Source of the DNA: Pseudomonadota bacterium
Lineage (GTDB): Bacteria > Pseudomonadota > Gammaproteobacteria > Acidiferrobacterales > Acidiferrobacteraceae
NCBI GenBank assembly: GCA_021819245.1
Contig: JAKARI010000008.1
Location: forward strand, 28,225 to 90,307
Reading direction: 5' to 3'
DNA: 62,083 nucleotides
In this document: in pieces, positions 55,880 to 62,083 of the stretch
Layout: each line of letters begins with the position of its first letter
How positions within the stretch are numbered: position 1 is the stretch's first letter
The notes under the pieces: model-generated
Told to the model about the DNA's origin: nothing
Seen by the model: the letters and a program-made list of their open reading frames with translations, nothing else
Database searches by the model: none
Position numbers and translations under genes: made by a program

Positions 55880-57052
55880 ATGGCATCGGTCCTTATCGTC
55901 GATGATGATCGCAAAATCCGCCTGACGCTCGGGATATTCCTCGAGCGGCGCGGGTACCGCGTGCGCGATGTGGCATCGGTGAAGGCGGCGCTTACGACCT
56001 TGAAGGAGTTTCGTGCCGATATCGTGCTTTCGGATCTCAAGATGGAGGGCGCAGGCGGCATCGAGCTGCTCGCCGCGGTCAAGAACGAATATCCTGCATT
56101 GCCGGTGGTCATCATGACCGCCTATGCCACTGTGGAGAAGGCCGTGGAGGCCATTAAGCTCGGTGCCGCCGATTTTATCGTAAAGCCATTTGCCCCAGCC
56201 GAGATCGAGCAGGTATTGAGCCGCAACATCCGGATTCAAGGCCTTGAGACGGAGAATCAGAACCTGCGTGCGCTCATAGGAGAGCCGGACCTCGTGACCC
56301 GGTCGGAGGCGTTGCAGCGCACCTTATCGATGGCCGAGCGCTTCGCGCACAGCGAGGCCACCGTGCTTGTGTTGGGGGAAAGCGGTACCGGCAAAAGCAT
56401 GATTGCCCGTCGCATCCACACCGCGAGCGCGCGCCGCCAGGGCCCGTTTGTCGAGGTAAACTGCGCGAGCCTCTCCCCGACGCTACTCGAAAGCGAGCTC
56501 TTTGGGCATTGCAAGGGGGCGTTCACCGGGGCCGTCAAGGACAAGATCGGGTGGCTCGAGTCCGCGGATGGAGGCACGCTTTTTTTGGATGAAGTGAGCG
56601 AGTTGTCGGCCGAGGGGCAGGCCAAGCTTTTGCGCTTTTTGCAGGACAAGGTGTTCGAGCGGGTGGGGGAACTCAAGACCCGTGCCGTAGACACCCGCAT
56701 CATCGCCGCCACCAATCGTGACCTCCGCCGTCTGGTCGCGGGCGAGGGATTCCGTGAGGATCTCTATTACAGGCTCAGCGTGGCCGAGGTCTTCATGCCG
56801 CCGCTGCGCGCGCGGCGCGAGGATATCCCCTTTCTTGCGGAGCGCTTCCTGGCGCAGGCCGCTGCGCGAAACGGCCTTTCGTCGATCCCGGCCATGGACG
56901 ATGATGTCCGGTCCCATATCGCCCACTATGATTGGCCGGGAAATGTCCGTGAATTGCAGAATGTCATAGAGCGCTGCGTCATACTGGCAGGCCGTGGCCG
57001 CATCACGATGGAGCATCTCCCGGATCGGCTGCTGATGCCCGCGGCACCCTAG
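55880..57052 (+). CDS. NtrC-type sigma-54 response regulator lacking DNA-binding domain
   Basis: A 390-residue regulator. The receiver domain (about 1-120) has the phospho-acceptor Asp52 in 'IVLSDLKMEG'. The AAA+ domain (about 135-375) has Walker A 'GESGTGKSMI', the sigma-54-contacting loop 'GAFTGAVKDK', Walker B 'TLFLDEVSEL' and 'DWPGNVRELQNVIERC'. The protein ends about 20 residues after that motif with no Fis-type helix-turn-helix, and the following 190 bases do not encode one. It may activate from solution, as some HTH-less activators do. It replaces KdpE as the likely regulator of the kdp genes. Confidence 0.92.
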   Translation: MASVLIVDDDRKIRLTLGIFLERRGYRVRDVASVKAALTTLKEFRADIVLSDLKMEGAGGIELLAAVKNEYPALPVVIMTAYATVEKAVEAIKLGAADFIVKPFAPAEIEQVLSRNIRIQGLETENQNLRALIGEPDLVTRSEALQRTLSMAERFAHSEATVLVLGESGTGKSMIARRIHTASARRQGPFVEVNCASLSPTLLESELFGHCKGAFTGAVKDKIGWLESADGGTLFLDEVSELSAEGQAKLLRFLQDKVFERVGELKTRAVDTRIIAATNRDLRRLVAGEGFREDLYYRLSVAEVFMPPLRARREDIPFLAERFLAQAAARNGLSSIPAMDDDVRSHIAHYDWPGNVRELQNVIERCVILAGRGRITMEHLPDRLLMPAAP

Positions 57053-57240
57053 ATCGAGGGGGCATATCAGCCGTTGGGCGCGCCTGTAACGGGGCTTGGT
57101 TCCGTGCCCGACGACAGGGGGGTGGTGAAGGCGGTCGATGGGGCAATGGGAGGCACACAGGTCTTGGGGGATCATGTGCCACGAATGTCTGGTAATCTTG
57201 TTATCATAATAGGCCTAGGGCTATACGGTGATCACCGGCC

Positions 57241-57777
57241 ATGAGTAGGGAGTGTGGTACGCCTTTAGGGCGGGAGCGACTCTTTTTCGCGCTGTGGCCC
57301 AGCACTGAGGTGCGTGCGCAAATCATGGCGTGCGCGAGCGCCACGACCGGCAGGCCGGTGGCCTCGAGCGGCTACCACTTGACGCTTGCGTTCGCGGGCC
57401 TGGTCGCAGGCAATGTCCGCCGCGCGCTCGAGATCGGGGCCGCGCATCTATCGGGGGCGGCGTTTGTGTGCGTCTTAGACGAGATTGCAAGGCTCGGGGC
57501 GGGCGATATCGAGGCGCTTGTCCCCTCGCAATCGCCGCCGGCCCTGCTCGGACTGGCCGATCGCCTGCAGCGGCTGGTCGCAGACAACGGGGGCCATATC
57601 GCATCGCGCGCCTATCGCCCCCACGTGACGCTCGCGCGGTTTGTGGCCGGCGGTGGCAGTCCGGCCCGCAAACCGCCTGAGGCAGTCCTATGGCCCGCGC
57701 GCGAGTATGTGTTGTGCCAGTCCCGGACCGACCGGCCGGGGTCCTACGATATCCTCGCGCAATGGCCGCTGTCATGA
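57241..57777 (+). CDS. thpR: RNA 2',3'-cyclic phosphodiesterase (LigT/ThpR)
   Basis: A 178-residue 2H phosphoesterase. The two catalytic motifs are 'YHLTLAF' (about residue 46) and 'PHVTLARF' (about residue 128), the H-x-T pair of the family. It starts 'RLFFALWPSTEVRAQI', the usual ThpR opening. It acts on 2',3'-cyclic phosphate RNA ends. It overlaps the MarC gene by ATGA. Confidence 0.92.
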   Translation: MSRECGTPLGRERLFFALWPSTEVRAQIMACASATTGRPVASSGYHLTLAFAGLVAGNVRRALEIGAAHLSGAAFVCVLDEIARLGAGDIEALVPSQSPPALLGLADRLQRLVADNGGHIASRAYRPHVTLARFVAGGGSPARKPPEAVLWPAREYVLCQSRTDRPGSYDILAQWPLS

Positions 57778-58400
57778 GGGCCTACGATATCTTCCTCACG
57801 TTTTTTGTCGTGGTCGACCCAGTGGGTCTGGTGCCGCTTTTTGGGGCATTGACGGCGGGCACGAGCCACGAATATCGCCGGCGGATGGCGGTGAAGGGCG
57901 TCCTGATCGCGGCCCTGGTGCTGCTATTTTTCGCTGTGAGCGGCTTTGCCGTGTTGCGGATACTTGGGATAGGGCTTGCGGCCTTTCGAATCGCGGGCGG
58001 CATCCTGCTGTTTCTGCTTGCCATCGATATGGTCTTTGCCCGTCATTCCGGACTGCGCACGACCACTTCACGCGAGACGGAAGAGGCGCGAGGACGCAAT
58101 GATATCTCGGTATTCCCCCTCGCCATCCCGTTGATTGCCGGCCCCGGCGCCCTGACGAGCCTGCTGCTCATGCTTTCCGCCGCCCATGGCCGTTTTATCG
58201 CGATGGGGCTACCCCTTGGTATACTGGCCCTGGTATTGGTCATCACCCTTGTGGTACTCCTTTTGTCCGAGCGCATACTGGCACTGATGGGGGAGACCGG
58301 GGCCAATGTTGTCACCCGCTTATTGGGTGTAGTGCTGACGGCGCTCGCGGTCCAGTATGTCCTGACGGGCATTCGCCTGGGGCTCCTGTACCGTCCTTGA
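57774..58400 (+). CDS. MarC-family integral membrane protein
   Basis: A 208-residue protein with six hydrophobic helices of the MarC/YchE family ('FFVVDPVGLVPLFGAL', 'RIAGGILLFLLAIDM', 'FPLAIPLIAGPGALTSLLLM'). The PLAIPLIAGPGA segment is the family hallmark. Function is unknown; earlier links to multiple antibiotic resistance were not upheld. Co-translated with thpR. Confidence 0.9.
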   Translation: MRAYDIFLTFFVVVDPVGLVPLFGALTAGTSHEYRRRMAVKGVLIAALVLLFFAVSGFAVLRILGIGLAAFRIAGGILLFLLAIDMVFARHSGLRTTTSRETEEARGRNDISVFPLAIPLIAGPGALTSLLLMLSAAHGRFIAMGLPLGILALVLVITLVVLLLSERILALMGETGANVVTRLLGVVLTALAVQYVLTGIRLGLLYRP

Positions 58401-58412
58401 GAGGAGGTCTTG

Positions 58413-58778
58413 GTGGACGTGCGGCCGTTCAATGGCAACCGTGAGCGGGAATTGGTGGTGGTCGCCTATGCCCTGTATGTCGTGGGATTTTTCGGCATGC
58501 TGGCACCGAGTGTGCTGGCGCTGGGACTCAACTATTGGCGGCGGGACCGCAGCGGGAGTTGCTACGGGAGCCATCATCGCTGGATGATACGCACCTTCTG
58601 GTGGGGGATGCTGTGGGCCGCCATCGGATTCTTCCTCTTTTTTGCGGTGATTGGTTACGTCCTACTCGTTATCGTGAGCGTGTGGTGGGTGTATCGCGTG
58701 ATCCGAGGGGTGTTGGCTCTGGCCGATGAACAGGCCATGCCGCTCAGCCTTTTGCGCGCCCCACGCCATTCCCTGTGA
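58413..58778 (+). CDS. DUF4870-like small membrane protein
   Basis: A 121-residue protein with three hydrophobic helices. 'YALYVVGFFGMLAPSVLALGLNYWRRD' and 'GSHHRWMIRTFWWGMLW', plus 'VWWVYRVIRGVLALADEQ', follow the layout of DUF4870 proteins (cores shown). GTG 58413 is chosen because GAGGAGG lies five bases before it. Function unknown. Confidence 0.78.
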   Translation: MDVRPFNGNRERELVVVAYALYVVGFFGMLAPSVLALGLNYWRRDRSGSCYGSHHRWMIRTFWWGMLWAAIGFFLFFAVIGYVLLVIVSVWWVYRVIRGVLALADEQAMPLSLLRAPRHSL

Positions 58779-58786
58779 GAAATACG

Positions 58787-58810
58787 GGGCGCCGACATGT
58801 CGGCGCCCCT
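58787..58810. repeat. 24-bp perfect palindrome after DUF4870-like gene
   Basis: GGGGCGCCGACA followed by its exact complement TGTCGGCGCCCC, with no spacer. It lies 8 bases after the stop of the plus-strand gene and is probably a terminator-like or mRNA-protecting element, though no T run follows. The remainder of 58811-59064 shows no gene. Confidence 0.6.
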
Positions 58811-59064
58811 GCGCTTGGCGGTTTCTTGGCCGGTATTCGGAAAATCTCCTACACTGTGCGGGCGTTTCCCGCATGGCTGGCCATGCGGGGCGCGAACCGC
58901 GTCGCGCGAAGCGGCGTCGTGATGGCACGGGCGGCCCCTTCAGCCCGCTCAAGCGGGTTACGCGGGCGCCTTGGCGGCGGGCCGGTGATCGGCGATGATG
59001 CCGTGTGCGGCATCGCGAGGGCGCATGTCCGCGAGGAGGGCAGGTTGCGATAAGACCCCCGGCC

Positions 59065-59090
59065 AAAAAAAGGACCGCGCGAGGCGGTCC
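59065..59090 (-). terminator. Intrinsic terminator of the sox operon
   Basis: On the minus strand the stem GGACCGC / GCGGTCC (59084-59090 with 59072-59078, 5-base loop) is followed directly by seven Ts (59071-59065). It lies 22 bases after the soxB stop. Confidence 0.9.
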
Positions 59091-59112
59091 TGGCAATGGG
59101 GGTGATGCGGAT

Positions 59113-60894
59113 TTAGGTGCCGGTCATGGTCTTCCGAGGGCTGGGCCACGGCGCGTACCCGGGGTTGTTGGCAATGCCTGTAAGCTTTGGTGTATAGGGG
59201 ACGTCGATGCGCACGGTCTTTTGGTCGCGTAGGTACTCCGTGACCACGTCCCAGATCTTTTTGCCTGGATGTTTGGGGCGATAGACATCCGCCCAGCCCG
59301 ACACCGTATAGCGCTTGTTGGGCTCTATGGGCTTGCCATTGAGCAGGCGCATGTCCGATATCCTGTGCCCGATATTGCGCATAGGCGCCATGGTATAAGT
59401 GAAGCCGCCGACCCGTACCATGTCCCCGCCCTGTTGATAGTACGGATCCTTGTTGAAGAGATTGTCGGCGATCTGCTCGAGCGCGCTTTTTAGCTCCTTG
59501 CCCGTATAGACGTCCAAAGTGGTCGCGGGATAGGTGATCGCCGTCTGGTTCATGACGTCCTCCATCGTGATCGGCTCGCCCGGCAAGAGGCTCGTGCCCC
59601 ACCGGAAGCCCGGCGAGAGGGCCAGTTGCGCCCCCGACACGGCCAGCTGTGCGTCTATGATCAATTGATCGAAGGTGCCATTGAAATTTCCGCGGCGAAA
59701 TAGCAGGCCCTCGGTTATGGCGAGCTTTTCCTCGAGCTTATGCTTGTAGGGCGCGCGCACCTTCTCGATATACGCGGCCATTTCGGGATCGGCCGGCAGG
59801 AGGTCTGCGAATATCGGCATGAGGCGCGACCGGTAGCCCCGGACACGGCCGCCGCGCACGTCGAGGTCCAGGACCAGAAGGAATTTCGTGTTGGAGCCGG
59901 AGTTGAAGACCAGGGTTGTTCCGCCGCTATTATGCACCGGGACCGGCTCGGCCTCGGCGTCGTGAGTGTGGCCGCCCAGGATGACATCGATCCCATGGAC
60001 TTGGCGCGCCATCTTCAGGTCCACGTCCATGCCGTTGTGCGAAAGTACCGCGACCACCTGGGCGCCTTTGGCGCGGACCTCGTCTACGGTCTTTTGCATA
60101 TGTGATTGGTCGATGCCGAACTGCCAGTCAGGGACCATGTATGCGGGGTTGGCAATCGGCGTATACGGGAACGCTTGGCCGATGATAGCGACCGGCACGC
60201 CGTTGACCTCGCGCATCATGTAGGGCGGGAAGATCAATGTGCCCCAGGTGGAGTCATTGACGTTCTGAGCGAGAAATTCGAAGTGGCCCTTAAGCTCGGT
60301 GTTGACCGCTTCCATGACGCGCTTGGCGCCATAGGTAAACTCCCAGTGCGCGGTCATGGCATCGATGCCGAGGAGCTTTTGCGCCCCGATCATGTCGCGC
60401 CCCTCGGTCCACATCGAGGTCGCCGATCCCTGCCAGGTGTCGCCGCCATCGACAAACAGGCTGCGCCCGGCGCGCTCCCCGCGTACCTTCTTCAGGAGCG
60501 TCGCGAGATGGGCAAAGCCGCCGATCTTGCCATAGCGCCGTGAGGCTTCCGTGAAATCGAGGTAGGTGAAGGCATTGGCGCGGCGCCCATCGAATGGCAC
60601 CTTGAAGTATCGCAAATAGTGTTCCCCGACCAGGTGGGGCGGACGCCCCCAGGCATGGCCGACGCCTATATTGATATTGGGCTCGCGGAAATCGACCGGC
60701 AGCAGCTGCGCATGGCAGTCGGTCATGTGCAGAAGGCTCACATTCCCGTAAACCGGCATATCGTAGAGGTGGCTCGCGGCGGCCGCTGGGCTTTCGCTTC
60801 TGTGCATGCGGTCCATGCTGCAGCCGGCCAATCCGGTTCCGGCCGCCCCGGCGACCGCCAACATCTGCAGGAATTCTCGTCGTGACAAGCTCAT
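59113..60894 (-). CDS. soxB: Thiosulfohydrolase SoxB
   Basis: A 593-residue periplasmic di-manganese enzyme that releases sulfate from SoxY-bound S-thiosulfonate. A twin-arginine signal ('SLSRREFLQMLAVAGAAG') fits export of the folded metalloprotein. Metal-site motifs are 'HMTDCHAQLLP', 'FVDGGDTWQGSATS', 'AQNVND', 'VLSHNGMDVDLK' and 'ILGGHTHDAEAEPV'. The C-terminal 5'-nucleotidase-type domain follows. AAGGAG sits 9 bases before ATG 60894 (ATG 60900 is possible). It is the last gene of the minus-strand operon with soxA and soxZ. Confidence 0.96.
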   Translation of the reverse strand: MSLSRREFLQMLAVAGAAGTGLAGCSMDRMHRSESPAAAASHLYDMPVYGNVSLLHMTDCHAQLLPVDFREPNINIGVGHAWGRPPHLVGEHYLRYFKVPFDGRRANAFTYLDFTEASRRYGKIGGFAHLATLLKKVRGERAGRSLFVDGGDTWQGSATSMWTEGRDMIGAQKLLGIDAMTAHWEFTYGAKRVMEAVNTELKGHFEFLAQNVNDSTWGTLIFPPYMMREVNGVPVAIIGQAFPYTPIANPAYMVPDWQFGIDQSHMQKTVDEVRAKGAQVVAVLSHNGMDVDLKMARQVHGIDVILGGHTHDAEAEPVPVHNSGGTTLVFNSGSNTKFLLVLDLDVRGGRVRGYRSRLMPIFADLLPADPEMAAYIEKVRAPYKHKLEEKLAITEGLLFRRGNFNGTFDQLIIDAQLAVSGAQLALSPGFRWGTSLLPGEPITMEDVMNQTAITYPATTLDVYTGKELKSALEQIADNLFNKDPYYQQGGDMVRVGGFTYTMAPMRNIGHRISDMRLLNGKPIEPNKRYTVSGWADVYRPKHPGKKIWDVVTEYLRDQKTVRIDVPYTPKLTGIANNPGYAPWPSPRKTMTGT

Positions 60895-61034
60895 AAGCAT
60901 GTACTCCTTGCGCTTGTTCAAAAGTCTGGTGGTGGCAGCGCCTTGTGGGGAAACTACCGTGCAACGGACCGCGCTTTCAGTAAAGCGGCGTGGTCTCCTG
61001 AGAGACGCCGGTAGGCGGGATTCTATTCCCGGCA

Positions 61035-61064
61035 CGACAAGGCCGCCCGGAAGCGGCCTTGTCG
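61035..61064. other. 12-bp stem hairpin between soxA and soxB
   Basis: CGACAAGGCCGC (61035-61046) pairs perfectly with GCGGCCTTGTCG (61053-61064), with a 6-base loop. No T run follows on the minus strand. It sits just after the soxA stop and may attenuate or protect the transcript between soxA and soxB. Confidence 0.6.
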
Positions 61065-61082
61065 GCATGCGGGGCGGGCCCG

Positions 61083-61931
61083 TTATGGGCGCTGGCTTGG
61101 TGCGCTCTCCGGAAGCCCGGTGTTCATGTACATCTGGTAAAACTCGAGGTCCCGGTATTGGACGCTTTCGGGCTTGAAGGGGGCCGCGCCCACCTTTTTG
61201 TTGCAGCCTTGATAGCGCTTGGCGAGCGTTCCGAGCGTGCCCCATGCCGATCGATAGGCGGGAAAATCCACGCCCTGGCCCAAGGCGGCGCCTATGATGT
61301 TGCCCCGTAGCCGCTTGCCCGCATTCCACACATGGCAGGTCGCGCATGAGAAGTTGAGCTGGCCGCGGCGTGCCCAGAAGAACTGCTGGCCCGCGTAGAA
61401 CGCCTTGACGGCGCCCGGCGAATCGATCTGGATCTCGATGGGCTTGCCGTAGGACAGATGTTTGACATAGGCATCGATATCGGCCATCGGGCCGGTCGTT
61501 ACGTTCTTGTAGGGCGGTGCGCCGTTACGGACCCGGCAGGTGTTGATGTCCATAACCAGGGTCCGCACTTCCCTGGTTGCAGGATCCCAGTAGGGATAAT
61601 GCGTGGCGATACCCACGCCCCCATTCTTAAAGCAGCTCGCGTAGGTGTTGCCGTCCTTGAAGGGCGTGTTCCAGAGCCGCTTGCCGCGGTCCAGCGCGAA
61701 GGTGTAGGGCGGAAACTCCATGATCTGTTTCCATTGCGCGCGCAGATTCTTGGCAGCCGGCATCGCGTAGACGCCATTTGCGTAATCCTTGAATGGCACA
61801 TTCGGAAAGCGCTTACGGAAGTAGGCCTGGAACTTGTGCATGGCTGATTGCGGCGTGGCCTGCGGCGCGGCCTGCGCCATGAGCGGTGCGACCAACGCCG
61901 CGGCTAAGACCAGGGTGGCGGATGTCTTCAT
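61083..61931 (-). CDS. soxA: SoxA, c-type cytochrome subunit of SoxAX
   Basis: A 282-residue periplasmic cytochrome that, with SoxX, attaches thiosulfate to SoxY. A signal peptide ends near AQA-A. Only one CxxCH heme motif is present ('SCATCHVWN'). The N-terminal heme site of diheme SoxA is reduced to 'ASCFKNGG', so it is the mono-heme type. The active-site Cys that carries the persulfide is in 'YQGCNKKVG'. SoxZ lies 24 bases upstream. Confidence 0.93.
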   Translation of the reverse strand: MKTSATLVLAAALVAPLMAQAAPQATPQSAMHKFQAYFRKRFPNVPFKDYANGVYAMPAAKNLRAQWKQIMEFPPYTFALDRGKRLWNTPFKDGNTYASCFKNGGVGIATHYPYWDPATREVRTLVMDINTCRVRNGAPPYKNVTTGPMADIDAYVKHLSYGKPIEIQIDSPGAVKAFYAGQQFFWARRGQLNFSCATCHVWNAGKRLRGNIIGAALGQGVDFPAYRSAWGTLGTLAKRYQGCNKKVGAAPFKPESVQYRDLEFYQMYMNTGLPESAPSQRP

Positions 61932-61955
61932 GGGTTCTTCCTCGCAGGGCCCGCG

Positions 61956-62083
61956 TTAGCTCACATGAGTCTGGGCGTGCCCGGTCATGCCCTTGTTATC
62001 GATCCAATCGACGCTGACGAGGTCACCCTTGCGCGCATGGGTGAGCTTGACGGCGATGAGCGGATCCTTGGAGATGGCGATGC
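61956..62083 (-). CDS. soxZ: SoxZ, C-terminal part (cut by window edge)
   Basis: The reading frame enters from the right edge and ends at the TAA at 61956-61958. The visible 41 residues, including 'KDPLIAVKLTHARKGD' and 'VDWIDNKGMTGHA', match the last strands of SoxZ, the partner of the carrier SoxY. SoxY and SoxX are presumably just outside the window. Confidence 0.85.
   Translation of the reverse strand, partial: IAISKDPLIAVKLTHARKGDLVSVDWIDNKGMTGHAQTHVS

Noticed and set aside
58775-59053. 92-codon frame between DUF4870-like gene and soxB
   Set aside because: It starts within the preceding stop region and crosses the perfect palindrome; Arg/Ala/Gly-rich with no family match.

Overview
The window is a GC-rich, densely packed chromosomal segment. 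It most resembles an acidophilic or sulfur-oxidising gammaproteobacterium of the Acidiferrobacter type. That placement is inferred from the gene set: a Tol-Pal cluster, periplasmic Sox thiosulfate oxidation genes, a DsrC-family protein and two Kdp potassium pumps. No rRNA or marker gene is present to settle it.

Left end (1-4838): the end of tolA, then tolB, pal and cpoB (cell-envelope constriction), queE and queC (7-deazaguanine synthesis) and tRNA-Lys(UUU). A tyrosine integrase sits directly behind the tRNA (4929-5945). It is followed by about 1 kb of debris with a transposase remnant and a long hairpin. Next come a less GC-rich pair (GT4 glycosyltransferase and LpxH-like phosphoesterase), a DsrC-family protein without any cysteine (minus strand), a YajR-type MFS carrier and cytidine deaminase.

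Middle (12568-38300): a large outer-membrane uptake and nucleobase-catabolism region. It opens with a secreted YncE/phosphoesterase and two TonB-dependent receptors. A minus-strand operon follows: cupin, biuret-hydrolase-like cysteine hydrolase, guanine-deaminase-like amidohydrolase, GGT-family hydrolase and exported purine nucleoside permease (NUP) family protein. Divergent from it is a plus-strand operon: three-subunit molybdenum hydroxylase, ureidoglycolate-lyase-like protein, barbiturase/cyanuric-acid-amidohydrolase-type ring-opening enzyme, XdhC, MobA-like protein and a GntR/FCD regulator. A private ExbB-ExbD-TonB set and an NCS1 nucleobase permease follow. GTATAC-type palindromes lie in front of both plus-strand transcription units. 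Read together, the genes describe capture of a nucleobase or related N-heterocycle across the outer membrane, import, deamination, hydroxylation and hydrolytic ring opening. The real substrate is not decidable from sequence; the combination is the most interesting content of the window.

Right part (38399-57052): a receiver-histidine kinase hybrid, a membrane phosphoesterase, DUF302, a predicted outer-membrane barrel and a class II aldolase-like protein. Then come two complete kdpFABC operons in tandem. Each is preceded by an extra mini-ORF overlapping kdpF. A KdpD input module without a kinase follows, then a separate membrane histidine kinase and a sigma-54 activator that lacks its DNA-binding domain. 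A good sigma-54 promoter candidate precedes the first kdp operon.

Right end (57241-62083): thpR, a MarC-family membrane protein and a DUF4870-like protein. Reading in from the right edge on the minus strand are soxZ (partial), soxA and soxB, closed by a clear intrinsic terminator.
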